Of a stretch of 64,000 nt of DNA, positions 26,959-36,520 are shown one piece after another. Under the pieces are notes generated by a model. It was not told the origin of the DNA, did no database searches, and worked only from the letters and a program-made list of their open reading frames with translations. A program made the position numbers and the translations under genes. Location of the stretch: positions 1-64,000 of the forward strand of contig CADEDN010000013.1 of assembly GCA_902826095.1 (NCBI GenBank), in the 5' to 3' direction. Source of the stretch: an uncultured Alphaproteobacteria bacterium. GTDB lineage: Bacteria; Pseudomonadota; Alphaproteobacteria; Caulobacterales; Parvularculaceae. Numbering within the stretch: position 1 is the first letter of the stretch; each line of letters starts with the position of its first letter.

Positions 26959-26986
26959 TATTGCCCATTGCCCATTGCCCATTGCC
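26959..26986 (-). repeat. Heptamer array CATTGCC x4 (right end of small insert)
   Basis: Four units, TATTGCC, CATTGCC, CATTGCC, CATTGCC, the reverse complement of the left array. It ends 16 bases before the E3 start codon, in the place where a ribosome-binding site would be expected. No good one is visible. Confidence 0.85.
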
Positions 26987-27002
26987 TATTCGGCGCGCAA
27001 TT

Positions 27003-28394
27003 ATGACCGACCTCACCACCAAACTCCTCATCATCGGCGGCGGGCCGGGCGGCTATGTCTGCGGCATCCGCGCAGGGCAATTGGGAATCGATACGATCGT
27101 CGTCGACGCCGAAGCGCTCGGCGGAACGTGCCTTAACGTCGGGTGCATTCCGTCGAAGGCGATCATTCACGCGGCCGACGAGTTCGAGAAATCGACGCAT
27201 TTCGCCAACTCCTCTGTGCTCGGCATTTCGGCAGGGAAGCCGTCCCTTGATCTTTCGAAGACAGTCGCGTGGAAGGACGGCATCGTCAAACGCTTGACGA
27301 CCGGCGTCGGCGGGCTCCTCAAGAAGAGCAAGGTCAAGACGATCAAGGGCTGGGCGAGCTTCGTCGACGGCAAGACGGTCGATGTGAAGACCGCGGAAGG
27401 CGCCACGCGCATCCGCGCTGAGAACGTCGTGATCGCGACAGGGTCCGTCCCGGTCGAGCTTCCCTTTATGAAATTCGGCGGCAATGTCATTTCATCGACC
27501 GGCGCCTTGGCGCTCAATGCGCCGCCGAAGAATTTCGCCATCGTCGGCGCCGGCTATATCGGGCTTGAACTCGGGATCGCCTTCGCCAAGTTCGGGTCGA
27601 AAGTGACGGTCGTCGAGGCGATGGACCGAATCCTGCCGACCTACGACGCGGAACTGACGAAGCCGGTCGCCAAGCGCCTCAAGGATTTGGGCGTCACCGT
27701 CATCCTCGGCGCCAAGGCGAAGGGCCTTTCGAAGGACGGCAAGGCGCTCGAGATCGAACAGAACGGCAAGACCGAAGCGATCGCCGCCGACAAGGTGCTT
27801 GTGACGGTCGGAAGAAAGCCGCTGACCGAAGGCTGGGGACACGACAAACTCGCGCTCGACATGGACGGGCGGCATTTGAAGATCAATGATCGCTGCGAGA
27901 CCTCGATGCGCGGGATTTATGCGATCGGCGATGTCACTGGCGAGCCGATGCTGGCGCACCGCGCGATGGCGCAGGGCGAAATGGTCGCTGAAATCATCGC
28001 GGGTCATAATCGCCGCTGGGACAAAGCGGCGATCGCTGCGATCTGTTTCACCGATCCCGAAATCATTTCCTGCGGCCTCTCGCCCGACGAAGCGAAAGCC
28101 GCCGGCCACAAGATCAAGACGGCGAATTTCCCGTTCTCCGCGAACGGCCGCGCGATGACGATGGAGGCCGAAGAAGGATTCGTGCGCGTCGTCGCGCGCG
28201 AGGATAATCATCTGCTGCTCGGCCTTCAGGCGGTCGGGCGCGGCGCTTCGGAGCTCTCCGCCGCCTTCGGTCTCGCGCTTGAGATGGGCGCGCGCCTCGA
28301 AGACGTCGCCGGCACGATCCACGCGCACCCGACGCAGGGCGAGGCGCTGCAGGAAGCCGCGCTCCGCACGCTCGGTCATGCGCTCCACATCTAA
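27003..28394 (+). CDS. lpdA: Dihydrolipoyl dehydrogenase (E3)
   Basis: 463 residues. FAD site [20 protein letters not shown]; redox disulfide in [16 protein letters not shown] site [19 protein letters not shown]; second FAD motif [21 protein letters not shown]-terminal AHPTQGE with the active-site His-Glu pair. It reoxidises dihydrolipoate on the E2 encoded upstream. Between them sits a 496-bp insert that also leaves this gene with a poor Shine-Dalgarno region. Its last 17 bases overlap the next gene. Confidence 0.95.
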   Translation: MTDLTTKLLIIGGGPGGYVCGIRAGQLGIDTIVVDAEALGGTCLNVGCIPSKAIIHAADEFEKSTHFANSSVLGISAGKPSLDLSKTVAWKDGIVKRLTTGVGGLLKKSKVKTIKGWASFVDGKTVDVKTAEGATRIRAENVVIATGSVPVELPFMKFGGNVISSTGALALNAPPKNFAIVGAGYIGLELGIAFAKFGSKVTVVEAMDRILPTYDAELTKPVAKRLKDLGVTVILGAKAKGLSKDGKALEIEQNGKTEAIAADKVLVTVGRKPLTEGWGHDKLALDMDGRHLKINDRCETSMRGIYAIGDVTGEPMLAHRAMAQGEMVAEIIAGHNRRWDKAAIAAICFTDPEIISCGLSPDEAKAAGHKIKTANFPFSANGRAMTMEAEEGFVRVVAREDNHLLLGLQAVGRGASELSAAFGLALEMGARLEDVAGTIHAHPTQGEALQEAALRTLGHALHI

Positions 28395-28839
28395 GATCGG
28401 GACCGCGAAAAAACCGCCGCTGAAGATCGGCTGGCGCGAATGGGCGATGTTGCCGACGCTCTGTGACGAGCCGATCCTCGCGAAGATCGACACTGGCGCG
28501 AAGACGTCGGCCATCCACGCCTACCGCGTTCGGGAATTTGCGAAAGGCGGCAAGGCCTATGCGGAGTTCTATCTCCAACCGCTGCAAAAGCGGCGCTGGC
28601 CGGAGGTCTATTGCATCGCGCCGATCCATGATCGCCGGATCGTTCGAAGTTCGAACGGGGCGACGCAAGAGCGCATCGTCATTGTCGTTCCCTTGCGTCT
28701 CGGCAAGCGGCGATGGTCGATCGAAATGACATTGGCCAACCGCGACGACATGGGATTCCGCCTCCTCATCGGCCGCGACGCATTGGGAAAAAATGTCGTC
28801 ATTCATCCCGCGCGGTCGTATATGCTTGGCCGGCCATAG
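28378..28839 (+). CDS. RimK-associated retropepsin-like protein (ATP-dependent zinc protease family)
   Basis: 153 residues if started at the ATG at 28378, which overlaps the lpdA end by 17 bases. [14 protein letters not shown] is the DTGA motif of retropepsin-like aspartic folds; LLIGRDALG and [11 protein letters not shown] close the fold. The family is often encoded beside RimK-type ligases, as here (16 bases downstream), and a joint role is commonly inferred though not well defined. Confidence 0.82.
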   Translation: MRSTSKIGTAKKPPLKIGWREWAMLPTLCDEPILAKIDTGAKTSAIHAYRVREFAKGGKAYAEFYLQPLQKRRWPEVYCIAPIHDRRIVRSSNGATQERIVIVVPLRLGKRRWSIEMTLANRDDMGFRLLIGRDALGKNVVIHPARSYMLGRP

Positions 28840-28854
28840 AAGCCGGGGTCCTCG

Positions 28855-29760
28855 ATGAAGCTCGCCCTCATGTGCCAGAACGCGGGGCTCTATTCGCACC
28901 GGCGGCTGATCGAGGCCGCAAAGAGCCGCGGTCACGACATCGACGTCGTCAACCACGTCAAATGCTACATCAACATCACATCGAACCGCCCGTCGGTTTT
29001 TTATCAGGGCAAGGAGCTGCCGAAATATGACGCGGTGATTCCGCGTATCGGCGCCTCTGTCACCTTTTATGGAACGGCGGTGCTGCGCCAATTCGAGGTG
29101 ATGGGCGTTTACCCCGTGAACGAATCCGTCGCGATCACCCGCTCGCGCGACAAACTTCGAAGCCTGCAATTGCTCGCGAGAAAAGGCGTCGGGCTTCCCG
29201 TCACCGTGTTCGCGCACAAGACGAGCAACTCCGAAGAAGTCATCCGCCTCGTCGGCGGGCCGCCGGTGATCATCAAGCTGCTCGAAGGCGCGCAGGGCCT
29301 TGGCGTCATTCTCGGCGAAACGCAGCGCGCCGCCGAGTCGATCATCCAGGCGTTCAGCCGCGTCGACGCCGACATTCTCGTCCAGGAATTCATCAAGGAG
29401 GCTGGCGGCGAAGACATCCGCTGCCTCGTCGTCGGCGGCCGCGTCGTCGCCGCCATGAAGCGCAAAGGGAAAGAAGGCGAGTTCCGCTCGAACCTTCATC
29501 GCGGCGGATCGGCGGAAAACGTGAAGATCACCACCGCCGAGCGCGCGACGGCGATCTCGGCGGCGAAGGCGATGGGTCTTAATGTCTGCGGCGTCGACAT
29601 GTTGCGCTCGAACCATGGGCCGGTCGTCATGGAAGTGAATTCGTCGCCCGGCCTTGAAGGCGTTGAAACCGCGACCGGCGTCGATGTCGCGGGGCTCATC
29701 ATCGAGTTTGTTGAAAAGAGCGCCGAGCCGAACAAGACGAAGACGAAAGGGAAGGGGTAG
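28855..29760 (+). CDS. rimK: RimK-type alpha-L-glutamate ligase
   Basis: 301 residues with the ATP-grasp layout: N-terminal [58 protein letters not shown] (nucleotide lysines), [20 protein letters not shown], and metal ligands in [14 protein letters not shown]. In enterobacteria RimK adds Glu to ribosomal protein S6; here the target could differ. It is transcribed with the retropepsin-like protein and an arginase-family gene. Confidence 0.88.
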   Translation: MKLALMCQNAGLYSHRRLIEAAKSRGHDIDVVNHVKCYINITSNRPSVFYQGKELPKYDAVIPRIGASVTFYGTAVLRQFEVMGVYPVNESVAITRSRDKLRSLQLLARKGVGLPVTVFAHKTSNSEEVIRLVGGPPVIIKLLEGAQGLGVILGETQRAAESIIQAFSRVDADILVQEFIKEAGGEDIRCLVVGGRVVAAMKRKGKEGEFRSNLHRGGSAENVKITTAERATAISAAKAMGLNVCGVDMLRSNHGPVVMEVNSSPGLEGVETATGVDVAGLIIEFVEKSAEPNKTKTKGKG

Positions 29761-29764
29761 AGCG

Positions 29765-30553
29765 TTGAAAACCCGCATTCTCGGTTTTGAATGGGACGCG
29801 AGCTCTTCGCATTCGCGCGGGCCGGCGCTCGGGCCGAGCGTCGTCAAAAGGCTGCTGACCAGCGAAGCGTCGAGCCGCTATTCGACAGACCTTGTCGACA
29901 TGCGCGACGCGATTGACGGCTATGTCATTCCAGACTTGCCGGAAGACGCCGCCAAAGCGCGCGACATCATAACGCGGACTGTCGCGGACTGCATCCGCGA
30001 GGGACTCGCGCCGCTGTCGATCGGCGGCGATCATTCGGTCACCTATCCGATCTTGAAGGCGATTCACGCAAAGCACGGCCCGGTCAATGTTTTGCATGTC
30101 GATGCGCATCCCGACCTGCACGACGAATTTGAAGGCGACCGCTACAGCCATGCCTGCCCGTTCGCGCGCGCGCTTGCGGACGGTCTTGTCAGGACGCTCG
30201 TTCAGGTCGGCATCCGTTGCTGGGACCGGACCCAGCTTGATCAGGCGAAAAAATACGGGGTGACGATCCTGCGCGCCGATCAGGTCGAAGAGATTCCGCC
30301 GGCGATTTTCTCCGGGCCTCTCTACATGTCGATCGATCTCGACGGGCTCGATCCCGCCTTCGCGCCGGGCGTTTCGCACCCGGAGCCCGGCGGGCTCTCG
30401 ACGCTCGATGTGCTGAAAATGATCGGCCGCATCAAGGGCCCGCTCATCGGCGCCGATGTCGTTGAGCTAAATCCGGAACGCGATTGGCAGATGACGACCG
30501 CGCGCGTCGTCGTGCGGTTGGTGAAGGAGCTGGCGGCGAAGATCGCGGTCTAG
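29765..30553 (+). CDS. Arginase/agmatinase family ureohydrolase
   Basis: 262 residues from a TTG at 29765, preceded by GGAAGGGG at good distance; no ATG fits the family N-terminus KTRILGFEWDASSS. The manganese ligands are in SIGGDHSVTYP, VDAHPDLHDEFEGD and SIDLDGLDPAFAPGVSHPEP. Arginase and agmatinase are both possible; GVSHPEPGG is arginase-like. It starts 4 bases after rimK. Its TAG stop is formed by the first bases of the second 107-bp repeat. Confidence 0.85.
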   Translation: MKTRILGFEWDASSSHSRGPALGPSVVKRLLTSEASSRYSTDLVDMRDAIDGYVIPDLPEDAAKARDIITRTVADCIREGLAPLSIGGDHSVTYPILKAIHAKHGPVNVLHVDAHPDLHDEFEGDRYSHACPFARALADGLVRTLVQVGIRCWDRTQLDQAKKYGVTILRADQVEEIPPAIFSGPLYMSIDLDGLDPAFAPGVSHPEPGGLSTLDVLKMIGRIKGPLIGADVVELNPERDWQMTTARVVVRLVKELAAKIAV

Positions 30554-30655
30554 AACACCGGGCGCGATATGGGAATCGCGACCGATGTTCTAGCCTATTG
30601 AGTTGGCGCGCCTTGGCGCGCGAAACCGGTCTCCACTTTCGCGCCCGGCGCGCTA
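30549..30655. repeat. 107-bp dispersed palindromic repeat, copy 2
   Basis: Ungapped match to 15723-15829 with six differences. It fills the whole spacer between the convergent arginase-family and prs genes, and supplies both stop codons: TAG at 30551-30553 on the plus strand, and TAG read from 30655-30653 on the minus strand. Confidence 0.87.
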
Positions 30656-31597
30656 ATCGAAAAGGCTCGACACCGATTCTTCATTCGCGATTCGCCGGAT
30701 CGCTTCGGCGAGGAGGCCGCCGATCTCGACTTTCTCGATCTTCTTGCAGGCCTCTACTTCGGGCGTTGACAGGATCGAGTCGGAGGTGACGATTCTGGTC
30801 AGCGCTTTCGCCTTGGCGATGCGCTCATGCGCGCCGTCCGACAAGACGCCATGCGTCACATAGGCGGAAACGCTTTTCGCGCCCTTTTCCATGATCGCCT
30901 GCGCCGCGTTGCAGAGCGTGCCGCCGCTATCGACGATGTCGTCGAAGAGAATGCAATGGCGATCCTTGACGTCGCCGATGATGTGCATGACTTCCGAAAC
31001 GCCCGCCTGTTCGCGGCGTTTGTCGACAATCGCGAGCGGCCGGTTGCCGAGCCGCTTTGAGAGCGAGCGGGCGCGGACGACGCCGCCGGTGTCCGGTGAG
31101 ACGACCGTCACGTCATCGATGTCGCCCTTGTGCATGGCGCGGATTTTTTCGGCGAAGACATTGACCGCGAAAAGATTGTCGGTCGGAATGTCGAAGAAGC
31201 CCTGGATCTGCCCGGCGTGCAGATCGACCGTCAGCACGCGGTCGGCGCCGGCGGTGGTGATGAGATTGGCGACAAGCTTGGCTGAAATCGGCGTGCGGGG
31301 CCCGGCCTTTCGATCCTGGCGCGCATAACCGAAATAAGGAATGACGGCGGTGATGCGGCTCGCCGACGCGCGCGTCAGCGCGTCGATCGTGATCAAAAGC
31401 TCCATCAGATTGTCGTTCGCCGGGTTCGACGTCGACTGGATGACGAACACGTCCTCGCCGCGGACGTTTTCCTTGATCTCGACGAAAACCTCGCCGTCCT
31501 TGAAGGTCCTGATCTCGGCTTCGGCGAGCGGGTTCGCCAGCCTTGCGGCGATGTTTTCGCTGAGCTTGCGGTTCGAATTGCCAGAAATCAGCTTCAT
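30653..31597 (-). CDS. prs: Ribose-phosphate pyrophosphokinase
   Basis: 314 residues, the usual size. It contains [14 protein letters not shown] at the N-terminus, [38 protein letters not shown] (flexible loop) and the PRPP loop [11 protein letters not shown]. It makes PRPP from ribose-5-phosphate and ATP. The open frame extends further up, but 31597 matches the family start and follows GGGGCCGAAAC. Its stop codon is in the 107-bp repeat. It lies 50 bases downstream of pgeF. Confidence 0.95.
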   Translation of the reverse strand: MKLISGNSNRKLSENIAARLANPLAEAEIRTFKDGEVFVEIKENVRGEDVFVIQSTSNPANDNLMELLITIDALTRASASRITAVIPYFGYARQDRKAGPRTPISAKLVANLITTAGADRVLTVDLHAGQIQGFFDIPTDNLFAVNVFAEKIRAMHKGDIDDVTVVSPDTGGVVRARSLSKRLGNRPLAIVDKRREQAGVSEVMHIIGDVKDRHCILFDDIVDSGGTLCNAAQAIMEKGAKSVSAYVTHGVLSDGAHERIAKAKALTRIVTSDSILSTPEVEACKKIEKVEIGGLLAEAIRRIANEESVSSLFD

Positions 31598-31647
31598 GTT
31601 TCGGCCCCTGAATTCCGGCAGGGTTGTGACGGGTTCGCGACACGGGA

Positions 31648-32427
31648 TCAAGCCCCGGCGGACGGCGCCATGCTGATCGCGGACAGGTTGCGCCCATAGT
31701 CGGATTCGCCGGCGCGCCGGCTCGCCCGATAGCTGAAATAGCGGCCCGCCTGCTCGACCGTGCAGACATCGACGTCGTCAATCAGATTGACGCCCGCTGA
31801 AGCCAGTCGGGAACGGCCGAACCCGACCAGATCGAGCTGACGTTTCTCCGACGACGCGCCCGCCGCGAAGAATTGCTCCGCAGCCGGATATTTAGTCGCG
31901 AACGCGGCGAGAACGTCGAGGCCGACCTCGAAATTGCGCTGCCGCATGCAAGGGCCGACCGCGGCGACGATGCGATCCGCGCGCGCGCCGATCGAGGTCA
32001 TCGCCTTGATCGTCGATTCGAGGACGCCCGCGAGCGCGCCCCGCCAGCCGGCATGAGCGGCGCCGATGATTTCCGCTTCGGCGTCGACGAACAAGAACGG
32101 CATGCAGTCGGCGGCAAGGACGCCGAGCGCTGCTCCCTTGAGCCTCGTCGCCATGCCGTCAGCTCTTGGCCCCTGGCCGGTCCAGGGATCGGTTACGACG
32201 ACGGCGTCCGCTGAGTGGATCTGGTAAAGGGTCAGCAATTCGCCCGCGCCAAGAGCGGCGCGGCAGCGATTTCGGTTCTCGGCGGCGTTCGACGGCGCAT
32301 CGCTCGATCCAAGCCCGACATTCAGCGATGAGAACATCCCCGTCGATACGCCGCCGGCGCGGCCGAAAAATCCGTGGCGGACGGCCGCTTCACGCAAGAG
32401 TGACGATGTCAGATGCGGCGGCGTCAC
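31648..32427 (-). CDS. pgeF: Peptidoglycan editing factor/multicopper-like oxidoreductase (YfiH)
   Basis: 259 residues from a GTG at 32427 that overlaps the TGA of the upstream methyltransferase gene (GTGA). Family motifs: [46 protein letters not shown] and [17 protein letters not shown], which carry the metal-binding His and Cys. The family is reported to correct wrongly built peptidoglycan precursors, and purine nucleoside and laccase activities have also been described. The order lgt-methyltransferase-pgeF-prs is common in alphaproteobacteria. Confidence 0.9.
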   Translation of the reverse strand: MTPPHLTSSLLREAAVRHGFFGRAGGVSTGMFSSLNVGLGSSDAPSNAAENRNRCRAALGAGELLTLYQIHSADAVVVTDPWTGQGPRADGMATRLKGAALGVLAADCMPFLFVDAEAEIIGAAHAGWRGALAGVLESTIKAMTSIGARADRIVAAVGPCMRQRNFEVGLDVLAAFATKYPAAEQFFAAGASSEKRQLDLVGFGRSRLASAGVNLIDDVDVCTVEQAGRYFSYRASRRAGESDYGRNLSAISMAPSAGA

Positions 32428-33533
32428 GGGCGAAAACCGGCGGGTTCCGGCAAGGACGGCGAGGAAATGCAAAGCGCCTTGAACAGCTCCCCCATCTGGC
32501 TCGACGACGAAATGCGGTGCGCGCCGGCGAAGAGATCCGCCGCTTCCGCCGCCGATTTTCCCGCGCTCAAGCGTTCAAGACGAATCACGAGGCCGAGCCG
32601 TTCCAAGAATTCGCCTTGACTGACCGGACCGAACGCGGCGGCGCCGGCCGCGAATGCGCGCGTGAAGAGCCGCTCAAAATTCACATGGGCTGTGATGTCG
32701 GCGCTGCCCGGCGCGTTTAAGACAGGCCAATGGGCGTGACGTCGAATTGACTGCAATGTGTCGCCATAGCCGGACTGCATATGGCCGTAATCGATGATGA
32801 GCGCGCGCCCGCTCCGTTCGATCAGCGCCCGCGCGATTTCATCGATCAATGCTTCGCCCGGTTCATTAACCTCGAAAATATCGCCAATGGCGGCGGCGTG
32901 CATTTCCGGAATATCGATCGTCGGCAATGGCGGCGTTTCTGCAAGCGTGAAGGCGAGCCCTTTCTCGTCGACGCCGACAAGGCGCTCGCGCCAGCCGGTT
33001 TCGACACGCATGAATTGCCGGATCGGGAGACAGTCGAAGAATTCATTCGCCACAAGAAGCGTCGGCGCCGCCGGCACGTCGGCGAACCGGTCCGCCCATT
33101 CAGGCGCGATGCCGGCGTCGCGCAGGCGCCGCTGCTGTTCATGGCGAAGACGCCCGGATGTCTCGACCAGCCAAATCCGCGCCGCATCGAGGAATGCGGG
33201 ACGCAGCCTTGCGGCGCGCAAGATGTCCTGCATCAGCGCGCCGCGGCCCGGGCCGAGTTCGACGAGGTTGAACGCCTTCGGCGCGCCGATGTCTTCCCAA
33301 GACTGCACAAGCCACAGGCCGATCAGCTCGCCGAAGATCTGGCTGATCTCCGGCGAGGTCGTGAAATCGCCTTTGGCGCCGATCGGCGTTTGCGATGTGT
33401 AATAGCCGTCATGCGGGTGAAAGAGGGCGTCAGCCATATAGTCGGCGATCGAAATCGGCCCTCGCGATTTGATGAGGGCGATCAGGCGTTCTTCGAGCGG
33501 CGTCGTTTCGCGCGGAGAGGCGCTTCCCGTCAT
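32424..33533 (-). CDS. SAM-dependent methyltransferase, MidA/NDUFAF7 family
   Basis: 369 residues of the COG1565 family: GDFTTSPEISQIFGELIGLW and FNLVELGPGRGALMQDILRA (SAM-binding glycine loop), then LLVANEFFDCLPIRQFM and LIIDYGHMQSGYGDTLQSI. In mitochondria the homologue methylates an arginine of complex I subunit NDUFS2; a similar role in bacteria is plausible. Coupled at both ends, with ATGA overlap to lgt and GTGA overlap to pgeF. Confidence 0.9.
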   Translation of the reverse strand: MTGSASPRETTPLEERLIALIKSRGPISIADYMADALFHPHDGYYTSQTPIGAKGDFTTSPEISQIFGELIGLWLVQSWEDIGAPKAFNLVELGPGRGALMQDILRAARLRPAFLDAARIWLVETSGRLRHEQQRRLRDAGIAPEWADRFADVPAAPTLLVANEFFDCLPIRQFMRVETGWRERLVGVDEKGLAFTLAETPPLPTIDIPEMHAAAIGDIFEVNEPGEALIDEIARALIERSGRALIIDYGHMQSGYGDTLQSIRRHAHWPVLNAPGSADITAHVNFERLFTRAFAAGAAAFGPVSQGEFLERLGLVIRLERLSAGKSAAEAADLFAGAHRISSSSQMGELFKALCISSPSLPEPAGFRP

Positions 33534-34426
33534 GACGCAGGGGCCGCCGATGTTTTGGGAGAGCGAAAAGAACGCCAGACGAGCCAGATTCCGAGCATCA
33601 GCATCGGCAGCGACAGCATCATGCCCATGGTCAGGCCGACGGGGAAGTCCGGCAGGAAGGCGTCCGGCTCCCGGAAGTTCTCGACGAAAATGCGCGACAG
33701 CGCGTAGCCGGAAAGAAAGACGCCCATCGTCGCGCCCGGCCGCTTCAACAGGCCGAATTTCCGCGTCAGGACGAAGATGACCGCAAAGAGCGCGAGGCCT
33801 TCAAGGGCAGCTTCGTAAAGCTGGCTTGGATGGCGCGGCGCGCCGAGCGGGTCAGAGGGAAACACCATCGCCCATTTCCCGTCCCAGGGACGGCCATAGA
33901 GCTCCCCGTTGATGAAATTGGCGATCCGCACCAGGAAGATGCCGATCGGCGCGCCGCAGGCGAAGAGATCGCCCAGCGAAAGGGCGTTCACCTTGTGCCG
34001 ATACGCGTACCAGAGCCCGGCGATGGCGACGCCGATGAGACCGCCATGAAACGACATGCCGCCCTTCCAGAGCATCAGAGCGGGCGGGATCGGCAGCCAG
34101 CCGATCAGCGTCTTGATGAGGCCCTCCGCCATGTTTGCGCCAAGCGGCTCCCACGCACCGACCAGTAGCGAGGGCTCGTAGAAAAAGAGGTATCCGAGAC
34201 GCCCGCCGGCCATGACGCCGATCGCGACCCAGAAGATGACGTCGTCAAGCTGCGTCTTGTTGACCGGCGCGCCCGCTGGCGGCCACAGGGCGGGGCGCTT
34301 GATGAGCGAGAGCGCATACCACCAGCCAAGGCCGATGCCGAAAATGTAACCAAGCGAATACCACCGGATCGGCAGCGGCCCCAAATGGATCGCAATGGGG
34401 TCAATCGCGGGGTAGGGAACGGTCAT
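33530..34426 (-). CDS. lgt: Prolipoprotein diacylglyceryl transferase
   Basis: 298 residues, an inner-membrane protein with several hydrophobic segments. Signature blocks: GMSFHGGLIGVAIAG and RIANFINGELYGRPWDGKWA, holding the essential His/Arg/Asn/Glu set. It lipidates the Cys of lipoproteins; the window encodes several such products. First gene of the lgt-midA-pgeF run and divergent from ubiK across about 100 bp. Confidence 0.95.
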   Translation of the reverse strand: MTVPYPAIDPIAIHLGPLPIRWYSLGYIFGIGLGWWYALSLIKRPALWPPAGAPVNKTQLDDVIFWVAIGVMAGGRLGYLFFYEPSLLVGAWEPLGANMAEGLIKTLIGWLPIPPALMLWKGGMSFHGGLIGVAIAGLWYAYRHKVNALSLGDLFACGAPIGIFLVRIANFINGELYGRPWDGKWAMVFPSDPLGAPRHPSQLYEAALEGLALFAVIFVLTRKFGLLKRPGATMGVFLSGYALSRIFVENFREPDAFLPDFPVGLTMGMMLSLPMLMLGIWLVWRSFRSPKTSAAPAS

Positions 34427-34530
34427 TCTGCCTCTGCTCGCTCAGTCTATCGCGGCCTCTCTAGCGCGCTTTTTCGCCGCTGTCGCCTTGGCGCACGGCG
34501 GCGCATAATAGAGCCAAACAGGAGCCGTTC

Positions 34531-34785
34531 ATGCAGACGCAAAGCCCGCTTTTTGACGAGATCGCCAGGCTGATGGCGGACGCGGCGGGGGCGGTCGACG
34601 GCGTTCGCCGCGAAGCGCAGACAGTCGCGCGCAGCCAGCTGCAGCGCCTCATATCCGACATGGATCTCGTCGCCCGCGAGGAGTTTGAGGCGGTGCGGGA
34701 CATGGCGATCAAGGCCCGCGCCGAAAATGAGCGGCTTGCCGCAAGAATCGCTGAACTTGAAGCGAAACTGGGCAAAACCAGTTAG
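34531..34785 (+). CDS. ubiK: Ubiquinone biosynthesis accessory factor UbiK family
   Basis: 84 residues: DEIARLMADAAGAVDGVRRE followed by a C-terminal coiled coil (RAENERLAARIAELEAKLG), the two-part layout of UbiK/BMFP proteins that help the ubiquinone-making complex. ACAGGAG lies 6 bases before the ATG. Confidence 0.88.
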   Translation: MQTQSPLFDEIARLMADAAGAVDGVRREAQTVARSQLQRLISDMDLVAREEFEAVRDMAIKARAENERLAARIAELEAKLGKTS

Positions 34786-34863
34786 TTTTCCCCAGGAGCG
34801 AATCATTGCGGCGGTTCCCGACTCGCCGCGCAAATGGCGCTGTCAGTCATCGTCGGGAGCCCC

Positions 34864-35367
34864 ATGTCGATTGAATTGCTGAAATCGCCGACGCGCGAGG
34901 CCGATCCCCTCGAAGCGCTTGAACATGTCGCCGACGATCTCGCGCTCAACGTCGAACGGGTCGACGCCGACGAACTGCATCTTGCGATACCGGGGCTGTG
35001 GCGCGACGCGGGCTTCTGGTTCACCTGGCGTCCCGAACTCTCGACCTTGCAAATGGGCGCGCCGCTCGACCTCAAAGCCCCGAAGGGCCGCCTGAACGAG
35101 GTCGCCCGCCTTGTCGCGATGGTCAACGAACGCCTCTGGATCGGCCATTTCGATTTATGGTCCGATGACCATTCAATCGTTTTCCGCAATGCGGCGGTGC
35201 TGCCGGCGAGCGGCGCGCTTGACCGTGTTCAGGCCGAGTGTTTGATCAAGGGCGCCCGTGAAGCGATCGACCGGTTTTTGCCGGCGTTCAATTACCTGAT
35301 CTGGGGCGGGAAGACGCCGGAGGAGGCGCTGGAAGCGTCGCTTTTTGAAACGGCGGGGAACGCCTGA
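34864..35367 (+). CDS. YbjN domain-containing protein
   Basis: 167 residues from the ATG at 34864 (an in-frame ATG at 34834 would add 10). The sequence has the YbjN/type III chaperone-like pattern: an alpha/beta fold with LHLAIPGLWRDAGFWFTWRP, ARLVAMVNERLWIGHFDLWS and SIVFRNAAVLP. Its role is not established. It stands between ubiK and proC, a common alphaproteobacterial neighbourhood. Confidence 0.82.
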   Translation: MSIELLKSPTREADPLEALEHVADDLALNVERVDADELHLAIPGLWRDAGFWFTWRPELSTLQMGAPLDLKAPKGRLNEVARLVAMVNERLWIGHFDLWSDDHSIVFRNAAVLPASGALDRVQAECLIKGAREAIDRFLPAFNYLIWGGKTPEEALEASLFETAGNA

Positions 35368-35425
35368 CGTTGATGCTTGAACGTCTGGGCGGATGGCGCG
35401 GGCGATTTGCGCTATATTTGCATTC

Positions 35426-36229
35426 ATGACGCAGCAGATTTCGGTTGGATTGATCGGCGCCGGCTCGATGGGCGGCGCGTTGCTCGGCGGCTGGATCGAA
35501 AAGGGCGTCATTGATCGGCGCGCTTCGGCGGTCTTTGACCCGGCGCCGGGCGAGGCCGCGATCATGAGCGGCGTCAGGCTCAATCCGCCGGTAGAAGGAC
35601 TCGCCGTCGACGCTGTGGTCGCGGCAATCAAGCCGCAATCGGCGGACGATGTCCTTCCAGCATTCGCTGCGATGGCGACAAGCGCGCTCCTCGTCTCGGT
35701 GATGGCCGGCTTCAGCGTTGCAAGCATTGCTGCGCTGCTCCCGCCATCAACGCGCATCATCCGCGCCATGCCGAATCTGCCCGCAGCAATCGGCGCCGGC
35801 GTCACCGCGCTTTACGCGCCGCCGGGCCTTTCAAGCGGCGACCGCGCCTGCGCCGAGGCGCTGATGCGCGCGGTCGGCGATGTCGTTTGGGTCGGCGCCG
35901 AACATGAGATCGACATCGTCACGGCGGTCTCTGGAAGCGGCCCCGCCTATTTCTTCCTTCTCGCCGAAGCGCTGGCGGAAGCGGCGCGCGCGGCCGGACT
36001 TGACGACGCATCGTCGAAGACGCTCGCGCGCGCGACGCTTGCCGGCGCCGGCGCCTTTGTGAAGAGCGACGCTCGCCCGCTTGCAGACCTCCGGCGCGCC
36101 GTGACGTCGCCGGGCGGCACAACCGCGGCGGCTCTCAACATTCTCGACGGGGACTCAAAAGCGCTCCGCAGTCTGATCAATGCGGCGGTCGAGGCGGCGC
36201 GAATGCGGGCCAAGGCGCTGACGCATTGA
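35426..36229 (+). CDS. proC: Pyrroline-5-carboxylate reductase
   Basis: 267 residues: NAD(P) loop GLIGAGSMGGALLGG, AMPNLPAAIGAGVTALYAPP, VSGSGPAYFFLLAEAL and the C-terminal signature RRAVTSPGGTTAAALNILD. It catalyses the last step of proline synthesis. The start at 35426 fits the family N-terminus; an earlier in-frame start would add 11 residues with no visible ribosome-binding site. Confidence 0.94.
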   Translation: MTQQISVGLIGAGSMGGALLGGWIEKGVIDRRASAVFDPAPGEAAIMSGVRLNPPVEGLAVDAVVAAIKPQSADDVLPAFAAMATSALLVSVMAGFSVASIAALLPPSTRIIRAMPNLPAAIGAGVTALYAPPGLSSGDRACAEALMRAVGDVVWVGAEHEIDIVTAVSGSGPAYFFLLAEALAEAARAAGLDDASSKTLARATLAGAGAFVKSDARPLADLRRAVTSPGGTTAAALNILDGDSKALRSLINAAVEAARMRAKALTH

Positions 36230-36334
36230 AGGCGCCGGCAGTTCGGCCGCGCGTCCGCCCGATCGTTTGAGCGGTCGGACGTCGGGCCAGGCCGTCAGCC
36301 GAGGCGCAGGCGAGGACTTCATTCAGCCGCGCGA

Positions 36335-36520
36335 TCAGTTGACGGTGATCATTGCGACAGGCGACCAGCGTGTGAACGTCCCGCCGGCCAAATTGCGCAT
36401 CCGAGCCTGAAACTGATAGACGCCGACGCCGGCGTTCGGCGTAAACGGCGCCGACTTTGTCAGAACGCCGGTTTGCGAAGCCATTGGCGTAATCGACGGT
36501 CGGTTGCCGCCGCAAGCATG
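36335..36520 (-). pseudogene. C-terminal fragment of a beta-sandwich (fibronectin III-like) protein
   Basis: The last about 50 residues of this frame (TPNAGVGVYQFQARMRNLAG then GTFTRWSPVAMITVN and stop) look like the final strands of a fibronectin-type or tail-protein domain. Upstream of about 36520 the same frame becomes Arg-rich and unlike any protein, so only a fragment is left. The parent family is not identified. Confidence 0.45.

Larger units (their letters stand above)
26491..26986. mobile_element. Putative small mobile unit: four-helix-bundle gene between inverted heptamer arrays
   Basis: A 496-bp unit interrupts the E2-E3 junction of the dehydrogenase operon. Both ends are four-copy arrays of the same 7-bp word in opposite orientation, and the only gene inside is a four-helix-bundle protein. 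E2 stops 3 bases before it and E3 starts 16 bases after it. The arrangement suggests an inserted cassette, but no transposase or target duplication is visible. Mobility is inference. Confidence 0.6.

Noticed and set aside
26491-26986. rRNA intervening sequence
   Set aside because: The four-helix-bundle gene here lies between protein genes; no rRNA sequence is present.
28114-29847. 577-codon minus-strand frame opposite rimK
   Set aside because: Mirror of the lpdA-rimK coding strand in GC-rich DNA.
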